From positions 16,853,501-16,917,500 of the forward strand of contig CM034102.1 in the NCBI GenBank assembly GCA_019914945.1: a stretch of 64,000 nucleotides of DNA, in the 5' to 3' direction. The position numbers and the translations under genes are program-made. This DNA comes from Typha latifolia (Eukaryota > Streptophyta > Magnoliopsida > Poales > Typhaceae). The notes beneath the pieces are model-generated. The model was not told the DNA's origin and searched no databases. It saw nothing but the letters and a program-made list of their open reading frames with translations. Below, piece by piece: positions 1 through 11,311 of this stretch (its first letter is position 1; every line of letters starts with the position of its first letter).

Positions 1-820
1 CCACCTAGTTTTATATTTATTTTGAAGATGCCTAAATAAGTTCGGGAGGGCTAGTTTGGTCAAAATTCCACAAATTATTGTTTTTTTTTTCATTTTGATG
101 ACGTAGAATATAGTACAGTTTAGGAGTTAAGTAGAGTGTCACACGTGGATGTTTGAAAGGAAAAAAAATAACGAACACGTGTGCCTCGTACGACTTCTTT
201 ATTGCATGACTTCCTCATGACGTGTCATCCTTCATACTTGTCTCCCTTATCCCTCGCTTTCTAATCTTACTATTTGTCTACTAAAAACTAATCCCATTTG
301 GACTTTTTTTTATTTTTTTTGAAGGCCCCTAACATTTATTAAATCTACGTCAAACATTCTTGTGCGTGTTCAAAAGAGAGGTCAACTTGATAGATAGGTG
401 TTTGGCAAGCAAAACAGGTGTCCCAAGATGGTGACAAAGCTTGAAGGTGAGTAAATGGGAAAATTATCAGGGTTAATTTTTCTAACTAAAATTTTTATAT
501 CATTGATTAGGAAAGAGGAATAAAAATATAAGAATATAGGATTTGGTTTTCCAACTCGCTAGTCGCTACAACATGAGGCCTGGCCAGGTGTGCACGACTT
601 AAGAGGCAACCTAATTGTGGTACAAGTCGAGCTCTATTGGAGGAGCTGGTGGAAATTATTATTAGTAGGCCGAGTGGGCCCATTTGACGGAGACTTTTAG
701 TGGTGGGCATATACGATGAAGTCCGTTCACTGATCAAAACAAAATCGTGATCAAACGCCCACGATTAGTAGATGTGGAAGCAACTTAGAAGCAAGAAAAA
801 GAAATATTCCTCTGCTCCTA

Positions 821-826
<6 letters not shown>
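1..826. other. AT-rich 5' flank, no gene seen
   Basis: No reading frame here resembles a known protein; the 76-codon minus-strand frame at 507-737 has no recognisable domain. The stretch is AT-rich with short homopolymer runs and ends in the TA repeat that leads into the next gene, so it is best read as intergenic or promoter sequence. Confidence 0.5.
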
Positions 827-856
<30 letters not shown>

Positions 857-857
857 C

Positions 858-902
<45 letters not shown>
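827..902 (+). repeat. Compound (TA)n-(AG)21 microsatellite abutting a start codon
   Basis: An alternating TA tract (827-852) is followed after 8 bases by 21 perfect AG units (861-902). The AG tract ends exactly at the ATG at 903. An upstream ATG at 852 lies in the same frame and would read the AG tract as alternating Arg-Glu. Confidence 0.95.
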
Positions 903-906
<4 letters not shown>

Positions 907-1373
907 GGAAATCGGAGTGGGAGGAGAGGTGCAAGAAGCACCAAGAGCACAAGTTGTCCAAAGGGGTGTGTCCTTATTGCCTTGGAGAGAGGCTTTCTCA
1001 CATCTCAGCTTCTTCTTCTACCACCTCTTCCTCTCCTTATTATTCTGACTCCAACCTGTCATCCATGGCGTCTCCTCCTCACATAGAAATCGACGACTCC
1101 ATTAAGCTTGCTCAGTTCATGGAGAAGGTGACTTGTTTGAACAAGAGTAGGTCCTTGGCTGTTGCGTTCACGGAGGAGAAAGAGGAAGACAAAAGGAAGC
1201 AGAAGGAAGCGGAGAAGGAGGACAAGAAGAAGACGAAGAAGAAAAAGAAGAAAGCGATGCACTTGTTTAAGCTCATCACTGGATCGGAGAAGAAGAGGAA
1301 GAAGGAGATGGGTGACATGCTGCACTCCAGGACTATGAAGGAAAAGCCCTCTGCCAAGTGGATATTGTCCTAA
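903..1373 (+). CDS. Small basic Cys/His-motif plant protein (OCTOPUS/DUF740-like N-terminal motif)
   Basis: A single-exon protein of 156 residues from the ATG at 903. I prefer this start because the in-frame ATG at 852 would translate a microsatellite. Near the N-terminus it has Cys-x3-His-x2-His-x6-Cys-x2-Cys followed by LGERLSHIS, like the 'KHP...GVCPxCLRERL' signature seen in many uncharacterised plant proteins and at the N-terminus of OCTOPUS/DUF740 proteins. A Ser-rich stretch follows, then a very Lys/Glu-rich segment with a run of Lys (around residues 107-122), and a conserved-looking C-terminal patch with HSRT and PSAKW. There is no signal peptide or membrane segment. The Cys/His arrangement could bind zinc, and the Lys run could act in nuclear or membrane targeting; both are inferences. 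Specific function is unknown. Confidence 0.7.
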
Positions 1374-2701
1374 TTTCAATTGTAACCAAGAGAGAATTTG
1401 ATAGGATATTAGGATTGCATCTTAAACTTTGATTGAGAATAATTTGTTTACATATGATGGTTAAAGTTAGTGTATCATATGTTTCCTCCTTGTTCTAAGA
1501 GATTCTGGAATGATTTGATGCACTGGAAGCTCATTCCTGCTGATCTAATTTTCTTCTTCAAATTCACTTTATGCTGCAGAATGCTCCTAATATGCCTATA
1601 TATAATACCGGCATAATTGATATGTTCAAGATCAATTTAAAGGCTGCTCTAGAGGGCAAACAAACACAGAATATACGATTAATTGTTACCAGACTGGCCA
1701 TCACGACGATAATCACGGAATGACATACTACCTGCAACTTAGACAGCAAATCGATCTATGAGTTATGAAGTCAAACAACTAAAATGTGAAGCCCACTAAT
1801 TTGAGATATGAAATCAATCTCTGATATATGTTGAAGCTAACACTTCCCATTCGGTAGCCCAAAGATAAGAAGGCTTATCAGCTAAACAAATGGGGATAGA
1901 ATGATACGATACGCATGAGAAGTAAGTATGAACCTACATCAATCCAAAGAGAATCTGACGACCAAGCATTCAAATTCCTCCTCTTTGACAAGAAAGGTGG
2001 CTGATCCAAATTAAGTCTATTTTCCATGGAGATAGCAGCTCAAATTCTTGACCACCGACCAACGAAAACAGCAGGGTTTGTATGCTAGTTTTGGCGGGCC
2101 AGATAATAGAATTTCAGGTAACTCATGAAGTGGCTTTCAGTTCAATGGTTAAGGAAGAGATTACGTTAACTAATTTCAGTTAATGACAGCTTGGGAAAAT
2201 AATAATGGGTCATATTAGATCATACTAAAATAATGATCTTAGCATCAGAATGTTACTCATGCCACAGGAAGCAAACATGGAAGGTTCTATTCCAAGTCTT
2301 GTAATTAGCAAAGAAGCCGTTATTAATAATTATATCAACTATCAAAGAAGATAGCATGAGTTTGTTTACCTGAGGAAAAAAAGGAACTGATGGCAGACCA
2401 ACTAAGAGTCTTTCTCCTTTTTTTACCTGGCAGTTGCAACATTCACCATGCACCTGAAATGCGCAGTTCAGCTACTTCATGGCAAGTTGGAGAAATAGTG
2501 GTATCTGTTTAAAAATTATGGCATAGCTTATTTTGCCAAAGAGAATCATAAAATTTTCTTCAGCTTACAACAAGCCAAAATAATTTATTTAATACACTTT
2601 GTGAATAACAGCCTCAGTAGTCCCTCAGTCTAGATAACTGTCAATTCCCGAACCTTAAGGTCGATGCAGGAAGTTGCAGAGATCTATATTGACTTGTTCA
2701 C
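1374..2701. other. Spacer between convergent genes
   Basis: It lies between the small Cys-motif gene (+) and the 3' end of COX6b (-) and probably carries both 3' UTRs. Short open frames at 1564-1749 and 2253-2453 (minus) show no domain. Nothing else is supported. Confidence 0.4.
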
Positions 2702-5199
2702 CTACAAAGGACCAGGGAAGGTCCCATTTTCTCGTTGCTCATTCCATCGCTCGATCTGCCAAAGAAAACGAACATATGATTAATAGTGATCAAGGTACAG
2801 TAGCATTGCACCAATGTAATTTTACTACTCTTTACCTTTAAGAAAATTTGATAAGATTCTCTATGATAGGGTAACTAATAAAGGCCTTTGTATTTTTCAT
2901 GAGCAAAGGGAATAATAATACAAATTATTTGGTAGACTCAGATATACATAGAAAGAAACCAGTGATCACACTGCTGATACTTGCATATTTGCATACTGAC
3001 TCTTAATTGGAATTTTAACATGACAACACAAATATCCACCAAATTGCAAGTCCCGCTGACCTCCAGTAATTCAAATCATTTGAATTCTAATGCCCAGGAG
3101 GTTCAAAATCTAAGGTGGTTAATCATTACGGAACAAAGATGTAAGCATCAGAGTAGTTTTGGAACATACATATTGTGTCCAAAGTGCCATAGGAAAAGTA
3201 CCAGGTATATTTCACTAATCATATATCAAATTTGGCATATATAGAAGTACTAAACTACTAATATACTAAAATGCAATTAAGCATATAGTCTTAGAAGGTA
3301 CTAAGGTATAAAAGAATGCATACCCATTCACTTGGGCAAAGTGACCTATAGTATTTACCAAACTTTTCACACTCAGCAGCACCCTCCCCTTTTGCGGCTA
3401 CACACCTAGACCAGACCATCACCATTAGTCATGGATAACAATTATCAATCAAAGGCCACAGGTGCAGAAATTTTACAAGAGGCATATCATACCTATGATA
3501 TTCAATATAGCGGGTAAAACAATGCCTCGTCTGATTTGTTGTTGGGAAGCGAAAATCTGCCGGGGCTGTTTCAATCTACATAGGCATAGAATTTTTGTTA
3601 ACAACAGCACAAAATATCTGTCAAATACTAAACGCTGAAACCATACCTTTATCTCCGGCTTCTCTTCAGAATCATCTTGCTCGGGAGTTTGGCTGTTTTC
3701 CTCTACAGCAGGAATAGTCTCATCTGCAACAGGGGTTTCATCATTTTCCTTGGCGACAACTTCATCAGGAGTCGCATCAGTTTCGTTGTTTTCTTTAGTG
3801 ACAACTTCCTCAGGAGTTGCATCAGTCTCATCATTTTCTTTAGTGACAACTTCTTCAGTAGTCGCATCAGTTTCACTGTTTTCCTTAGTGACAACTTCCT
3901 CAGGAATTGTATTAGTTTCATTGTTTTCCTTACTGACAACTTCCTCAGGAGTTGTATCGCCAGGTTTCTTGTCCTCAATAGTTTCCCCAACAGAGACCTC
4001 GCTGTTACTTGGCTGCTCCTCTTTTTCCTGGAGCGACCATTGCTGTGCATGATGGAATTCAATTTAAGTGTCCAATAAGTGTAGCAGATCCGTTATGAAG
4101 AAAGCATCAATACTATTAATACCAATTAGAGAAAATACAAGAAAGAAAGTACTTAATAATTGAAATCTAGAAAAATGAAATGTTCCATTTTAACACAACT
4201 GGTTTGTGCTATTTAAGTATATCACTATATCATACTAAATCAATCAAACTTCCAATATGAGGGCTAGAAGCCTAGAACTTCCAAAACAATTCCATCCTAT
4301 TTAACAAAGATTGCTACTCAAATGCATCACACTTGAAGAAGATTAGTCAAATTTATAAGCAACTAAACTAAACAAGGCCTGCAGATTTGCCAACCTTCCA
4401 GGCAAATACGCCACAATCCTGAAGGCATCAGTTCTACAAACCTTTTCCGTCTCTCTTATATCCACTCACTTTGGGCCACAAAATTACTCCAACATCACCA
4501 GAGGGTTTCAGAATGGAAAACCACGACCAAATTCTCAGTCAAATTGATGCGTCATGACAAGCACAAGCCCATAAAAAGCAAGAAGCTTTACGCACCTGGG
4601 GTGCTTAAACTTACAAATAATCTGTTCATAGAACAGAAACATTTGAAAAGGAACTGAGCCTCCCTCTCCAACAGTATCCTGTGTAGAAATGATCAAAAGA
4701 ACAACAACCATCTATTTCTAAACTGCTAATTTTACCATATTGTTCCCCACCACAACGGTCAGCATACGCAGATCCATGGCAGGACTGCTAATATACGCCG
4801 CTCTCATGTATTTTTACATGTAATCCTACCACAATTAGGAAAAGGATGATCCTAACACCTACTAAATCGTTCGAAATTACAGCGTGTATTGAGTAGGTGC
4901 ATCAAGTTCCACAAAGTTAACTAATTTCTTCATCAAAATCTACAAGATCCACCGAATAAGCAACTATAAAGTAGACAAAAATCATCAGATCTGATGAGAT
5001 AAACGCCGATTCATCACCCGAAAAGATTTAAACAGATCGAAATTGTCTAGCAGATCGATATACATGTGCAGAATGATCACTTGAAACGGGACTAAACAAG
5101 GAGAGCCCAAAAGTGTAAGCGATCAATCGACGGGAAAGAGACGAAGAGAGTTCATGCCTCGGCTAGGGATAGGGTTTTCACTTGCGCATCTTCCGCCAT
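2702..5199 (-). CDS. COX6B: Cytochrome c oxidase subunit 6b (COX6b, plant long form)
   Basis: Nuclear-encoded subunit of mitochondrial complex IV, facing the intermembrane space. Five exons: 5158-5199, 3647-4042, 3493-3575, 3324-3405 and 2702-2755; 218 residues. The C-terminal part carries the twin motif in full: Cys-x9-Cys (RHCFTRYIEYHRC) and Cys-x10-Cys (CEKFGKYYRSLC), then the ending WNEQRENGTFPGPL. This CX9C-CX10C pattern is the COX6b hallmark, oxidised through the Mia40 route. Plant forms have a long acidic N-terminal extension. Here exon 2 encodes five imperfect copies of a 15-residue unit like TPEEVVTKENNETDA. Intron 1 appears to start with GC rather than GT: the next codons after SLAE read Ala-stop, and no better GT lies nearby. 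The exon 2 start could be 15 bases later (at 4027) without changing frame. Confidence 0.92.
3728..3952 (-). repeat. In-frame 45-bp coding tandem repeat in COX6b
   Basis: Five consecutive units of 15 codons (the last has 13 matching) encode variants of T-P-E-E-V-V-(T/S/A)-K-E-N-(N/S/D)-E-T-(D/N)-(A/T). Because the period is a multiple of three, other frames stay open too, which explains the long antisense open frames here. Confidence 0.93.
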
Positions 5200-5387
5200 G
5201 GCGTGCGAGCTCGTGACCTCCGAAATCGTGGCTACGAGATGAAGCGGAGGTTTGCTACTCGCCGCAGTGCGAGAGTAAAGAGATACAAGTCTTCATGGGC
5301 TGGGCCTAAAAGAAGAAAGAAGCCCAATTATCAAGGCCCGAGTTGCACCTTTTATTTAAATTACGTGTGCTTTTATATATACACTTA

Positions 5388-5920
5388 GCCTCCGTTCACC
5401 TATAGAATAGGAATAGACTTATTCTAGTAGAGTAACTAAACAATGTCTTACATTATTCTAGTATACTAATTTAACATTCTCTCTCATCTTATTTCATACA
5501 ACTTTCTAAAACTCATTTATTAATAATTCAAGATTATTATTTTCTCTTTTGAGATACAACGCATAAGTACTAGTTATATTAGTTACAGTTAATATCTCCT
5601 CTCTAAAGTTAGCCCCGCATACCATATACCCGAGGTTAGAACCTCACACGGTATGGAATTAGTGCAAGATATAACCCTGCATACGCGCATAATACGAAAA
5701 AAAATTTTGAAATATTATTTCTCGCCGATTTATTAGTATTTTTGTCATTTAGTTTAAAACATCACAAATTCCTAATACTTTCGTATCAGTTTTATGTCAC
5801 TGCCAATTTAATAATTACTCCTTATACTAGTACTGAACTAAATATCAGAATAGCTTCTACTAGTATTAGCTCTATTATTCTTATGACTATTCTACTCTTA
5901 TTTCACAAATGAACATGGCT
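5388..5920. mobile_element. MITE-like element with 10-bp target duplication
   Basis: About 533 bp flanked by the identical 10-mer TATACACTTA at 5378-5387 and 5921-5930. The ends are imperfect inverted repeats: the left begins GCCTCCGTTCACCTATAG, and the right end read on the minus strand begins AGCCATGTTCATTTGTGA. Both continue into related AATAGGAATAG / AATAAGAGTAG stretches. There is no coding capacity, so it would be a non-autonomous DNA element. A 9-10 bp duplication fits a Mutator-type element; an 8-bp hAT duplication extended by chance is possible. It sits about 190 bp upstream of the COX6b start. Confidence 0.72.
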
Positions 5921-6128
5921 TATACACTTAAAATTGAGAATGTTTAGTTCCCACAATAAGACATAAAGGCTGTAACAGGAATTAAGATTATACAAGTGCA
6001 GAAACTTTTTATTTGACAAGCATAATAATACTCCTAGTTGAAATATATATTGGCAGTGATTTAGTCAACCCAGAGGAGATCCCAAAATTCGAGTTTGTTA
6101 CAAATTTACCATCGTTTACAATAAGCAA

Positions 6129-8295
6129 CTACATCTCAATCTTCTTCTCTTTCTCTTTATCCATCCAAATGATACACCTCAGACTCTTCCCCTGTTCCAA
6201 TAATTCAAATGCTTTGTTGATGTCATTGAAGCCCAATTGATGAGTTATAAAGACGTCTAATTGAAGCTCCTGCACACACACATAAAAAAATTAAAAAAAA
6301 ATTTATTTCAACAACAAAAAAAATTCTAATTAATTAGCTAACATTAGATGGCAAGAAAAATTCACCTTGTTCAAATATTGTTTCACTAGAATTGGGATAT
6401 CTGTCTTACATTTGATACCTCCAAATAGCGAACCTATAACCGATTTTCCGTGTAATATTTCATGAGATGGTATGCTAATTGATCCATGCGCGTCGAGGCC
6501 CAAAATTATTGTTTTCCCCCAACCCTACATGCAAATTAAATATAAAATAAAAGTATCGAAATTATTTCGCAAAGTAGACAAAATCTTTTAATCCTGATGT
6601 ATGTGTTATTATATGAGCTACTAATAGTTTTGATTTCCTTTTGAACTCATAGAACTTATTGCAAAAAAAAGCAATCCATTTTCTATGTTCTTATTCTTTA
6701 GAGAGTGAGAGTGAGAGAGAGAGAGACCAATCTGGAGCTTCTAAATGCTTCAGACATCAAGGATGCCAATCCAATGCATTCGAAGCAATAATCTGCACCT
6801 CCATCAGTCATCTCCTTAATCACCTGCAAGGTTAATTTAATAAATCATCTACTCTAATTACACTGCAACAAAGATATCTTAAATCTCGAACATAATGCAT
6901 GAATAGATTTAGATTATACCTCGCTAACTGATTTTTCTCCAATTTCTCTAGGATTAATGAAATCAGTCATCCCAACTTTTTTCCCTGAGGAAAAAAAATT
7001 AATAATCATAATTTTAAGCCAAAGATAATTAAATTAAAACAAATTTGATAATACACGGTGATTTCACCGATTTCGAATTTATCCGAGTTCAAATCAACAC
7101 CAATTATCCTAGCAGCTCCACGAATCCTCGCACCCTCGGCTACCTGTCAAGTAGCTATCAGCTTAAATCTTATCATCAATTTGTTATATATATATTTTTC
7201 TTAATACAATTGAATTTATAATTAGGGATATGATAATTAAAAAATTACGGCTAATCCGACAGCTCCCAGCCCAAATATAGCTACAGTAGAACCAGCTTCA
7301 ACTGCAGCCACTTTCCAAGCAGCCCCTAATCCTGAATCAATTGTCAATATAAATATATATAAAGAGAAGGTGGAATTTGCAAATAATTCATAAAGATTAA
7401 AGAGGAGGTTTTTTCTCCCCCAAAAAAAAAAAAAAAAGAATTGTGAAAGGGAAAGAGTCACACCGGTGGAAACACCGCAGCTGAGTAAGCAAGCCTTTTC
7501 GGGTGGGATGGCCGGATCCACCTTGGCGATGTGTGCCACGTCGACCACCGTGTACTCGCAGAAGCTGGACACGGAGATGAAGTTGTGGACCGTCGCGCCC
7601 ATCACGTCGGTGAATCTGGAGGTCCCGTCGCGCGGCATCCCCGGCCGGTAGGGTAGCCGCGAGCATATGTTACTCTTATCCGATCCACAGTCCACGCAAT
7701 CGCCGCACTGTGCCAGGAATGTGGGGACCACCATATCACCAACTGTTACGTCCTCCACGCGTCCCCCGACGCTCTCCACCACCCTGTCACTCGCCCAACA
7801 TATTATCAGAAAAGGACCACCCCTTTTGGCAGATAATTGGAATTTCTTTTTTCCAACAAAAAATAAATAAATAATAAATAATAAATAAAAAGGAGGTTAA
7901 TTACCCGACAGCTTCATGGCCAAAGATTACGGGGAACATCGCAATAGAATCCTGCGACTAGAGTCATCTTTATGAATTAAGATCACGGTGGAGAAGACGC
8001 ATCACATCCGTCCGATGGATAACCAACGATGGGAAGAGGCTTACCTTCATGCGCCAGAAGGTGAGATCGGTGTGGCAGAGGGAGGTGCACAGTATCTTTA
8101 TGCGGACCTCGTAGTCCTTCGGCGGCGCCACCTCCACCTCCTCCATGCGGAGCGGCTCCCCGGCCGCTCTGCTCACCGCCGCTGTATGCATACCGCCACC
8201 AATCAATCAACAAGCAAAACAAAACAAAACAAAAAACCCCCCAAAATTGAGATTTTCGTACCTTTGCATCTGATGGGCTTTGGGGCTTCCTCCAT
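6129..8295 (-). CDS. Zinc-dependent alcohol dehydrogenase-like protein (MDR superfamily)
   Basis: Ten exons: 8262-8295, 8045-8181, 7905-7951, 7464-7783, 7249-7331, 7068-7143, 6920-6984, 6728-6823, 6366-6524 and 6129-6269; 385 residues, usual for the family. Catalytic zinc ligands are visible as Cys47 (SLCHTD), His69 (GHEAVG) and Cys175 (LSCGVSTG). The structural zinc site is Cys99, Cys102, Cys105 and Cys113. The Rossmann motif FGLGAVGLA follows in exon 5. The protein should oxidise or reduce an alcohol/aldehyde pair with NAD(H) in the cytosol. Overall pattern fits the plant 'alcohol dehydrogenase-like' branch related to class III/P ADHs rather than hypoxia ADH1 itself, but substrate cannot be told from sequence. 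It is divergent with the VQ gene across about 3 kb. Confidence 0.92.
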
Positions 8296-11200
8296 TGCTT
8301 CAAACCAAGAGCTCTTGAACGTTAGAAGTGGGTGAGTTGGTTTAGAAAGTCAAGAAGAGTCGACATAAAATAATATAAGTAGTGCTGGATCTTGGAGACT
8401 TGGAGACTTGGAGCCTTGGAGTGCTGTGAGGGGGTGAAAGATGCTGAGATGCTAATTTGTAGGACGGCAATCTTTAGTGGCCAACGAACTAGTCGATGTG
8501 TTAGGTTCGGAGAGTAATTAATTATAAGTATTTTTTTTTGGAAAAAAATAAATAAATCAAATAGTAATTAACAAGACAATTTTCATATTAATTATATCTC
8601 AGCCTGGCCCAATATAGGGCCTGTATTCGTAGGACACAATGGGCTTTCGCTTTTATTTTTTGTTTGAATTAGTTTAAGCTCTCCCTTAAAACTTATTTTG
8701 TATTCAGAAACTAGTTTTAAAAAATGGGTTTAGGAGGCAACCTGCTTAAATCCATTCTTAATCTCTCATTTTCTAATCCATCTAATTATTTAATGCACAG
8801 TTTGGATGAAGAATAAGAGACTTTTATATATAAGTTAGAGATCATTTAATTTTTTTCCAAGAATAAGGTAGAAAACTCTCCATCATAGTATTATAACTGA
8901 ACATTTAAAAAACATAAGGGTACACTTTGACTTCCTCGGCTATAAGAAAGAAAAAAAAATATTAACACATTCACCATCTCAATTATCTAATTATATCACT
9001 AAGCTCCTTCGAGTATAAATTTTATTAAAAAAGTATATTAAAAATTAAATTAACTACTTTGATAGACAAAAAATACTCTTATTTTTTTTTCTTCCTCTCA
9101 CATATTAAAATTAAAATTTGAAGTAATTAAAAAAGATTAATTTAAAATTTAATGTTAGAGAAGTCTTAGAGGCTACTAGAGAAGATATTAAAATGATATG
9201 GAGGAAAGATGGGGCATTTTTGCATATTTATTAAATGAGTTAAAATTTTAAGATTATTTATATCAAAATTTATAATAAAGTATGATGAACGAGGCTTATC
9301 GATATATTTAAATAGTTTAAGAGTGTATCTTATTAATATATTTTTTTTTATCTTTTACGGGTGAAAGTGATACAAAATAATAGCCGAGAACGTCAAGATT
9401 TTATTAACCCAAAAAATATAATTTTTCTCTTGACACTATTCATAAATTATCTTATATTTCAACCAAATGAGAATATATATTTACTAATAAAGTTTAATCA
9501 ACTGTTATTTCAAAAAAAATAAAATAAATTTCTCTCTACTCTTTCCTCTCCTCATCAATCTACTATAAATAATATACAAAAGCTCTTAAACTTATTACTT
9601 TTTTTTATGTCAGGTAATAACAATACCACTAAAAATATTAAAACCAACCATTCAATTTTTCAAACCCATTTAATGTAATCAAGGTTAAAGAGATAAGTGT
9701 AACTTAGGAGCTAAATTAATTGGCATATCCCATCACTTGAGAAAAATAAAAAATCTAGTTGGTAAAAATCCATTTGATCATAAAGTAGACAAAAATATTA
9801 ACATGTTTGAATATTTAGGCCACAATGCTGGTAGGAAAAGTTATCGTAAATTAACCCCCTAAGATATATACCTAAGTATTTTGGAAGTTATGATGTTATC
9901 TTGACTAAGTCCTATATCTATATATTGTTAGATAACCAAAGTAATCAGTTAGGCTTTAGGTTGAACAAGTCAAAATGCTTCAAATGTTAGCATTAAAAAC
10001 AACTGGAACTTTCATTAATATTAACCTTATCTTAGTCAATTAAACATATTATATCATCCACTTAGTTTGTCTTAATTGCCATTTAGTCTACTTCCTCACA
10101 AGTGGACATGAAAAGTCTTTAGATATGTTTTGAAAAAATTGTATCAACTGAGGAAGAGATAATTAATTTGATATTTTTCTATCCCCAGATTTGCTCTCCA
10201 TGTCTTTTAACTTGTTGGATTATACGTGCAAGGGTTACTGTTGGACAATTAATTATTAAAGATTAGCATCCTTCATTTTTGCTCTAATCGTGCAAGGACT
10301 GTTCATTAAGCATCGATACCTCACCTCCATTGGTAGAATTCGAGGTTAAATCTCATTAAAATATTTATTAGTAGTTAATACGATCACTAATCATGCATCA
10401 AGCTTTGAAAATACCTGCTAAGTTCCTCAATCATCCAGACACGTGCAAGAAGCTGAGTCAGCTATTATCATGTTCCAGTAGGCAGTCCGTTGCAGCGGAT
10501 CCAGAAAACGACGTGGCATCCACAATTTTGTCCTCGTTCGGTATACGGATTCGATCATAGCCGTTGAGTAGATCGGATCCTGTCATCGTCGGTGTGATAG
10601 CCGTCTGATCATCATCCAACGTTTCTAAAGCACGATAAAAGCTCGGTCAAAAGGGACGCTTTCCGGTCAAAGGCATCTTTAATTTTCTCTTAATTATATT
10701 AAAAAAAAATGTGCACGACTTACGAGATGAAGGCTTGCTCACGAGTCTTTTCTTTATCCCTGGGAAGCTATCCGTTACCTGTCGTCTCTGAATCCAAAAT
10801 GCGACCTTTTTGACGGATAACGAAACAGTTACGACGGATAAGAGAGTAATCTTATCCCGGTTTGGAGCTTATTCTCGAATAAGACCCTAAATTTTGTAAC
10901 TATTCTGATGGTTTTTGGCCGCCGTACTCCTCCTCTTGCTCTACATGGGCACCACGTCTCATGTGAACAAGTTTGAAAACAACCCTAGAAAGTTTTAAAT
11001 CTTAGATTTATTAATCACATGGAACATTAAACCGTATAGGATGAAATAATTTCCAAGTTATCTTGCAAAAAAGTTTTTTATTATACCAATGTGAGGCCCA
11101 TTACTGCAAGCACTAACTATCCATAATTCCACATAATCTTCTAGACCCCCCCCCCCTCTCTCTCTCTCTCTCATTAAAAATCCGAATACTATTTATGCAA

Positions 11201-11311
11201 TTCACACCTACCAAACTCGTATTAATAGTTATCTAGACCACTATCCATCTCACCTTAGATAGCATAAGATTTCATCCATTTTTAGGCAAGATCCCAGTGG
11301 TGCGGATAACA
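8296..11311. other. 3 kb AT-rich divergent intergenic region
   Basis: It separates the ADH-like gene (-) from the VQ gene (+), so both promoters must lie here. A short GACTTGGA-type repeat at about 8390-8420 lies just upstream of the ADH start. A G-box CACGTG at 10440-10445 and an ACGTGGC element near 10510 lie within 1 kb of the VQ gene. A pyrimidine tract (C run followed by CT repeats, about 11146-11172) may belong to the VQ 5' UTR. The middle is very AT-rich, with no open frame or clear transposon ends. Confidence 0.5.

Noticed and set aside
3677..4078. Long plus-strand open frames opposite COX6b exon 2
   Set aside because: They are shadows of the 45-bp coding repeat; their apparent hydrophobic repeats are the reverse complement of the acidic repeat units.
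5182..5388. 68-codon plus-strand frame across the COX6b start
   Set aside because: It overlaps exon 1 and the promoter antisense and runs to the edge of the MITE; Arg-rich composition, no domain.
7397..7870. Open frames antisense to or out of frame with ADH-like exon 4
   Set aside because: High GC in this exon keeps other frames open; only the dehydrogenase frame carries the zinc motifs.
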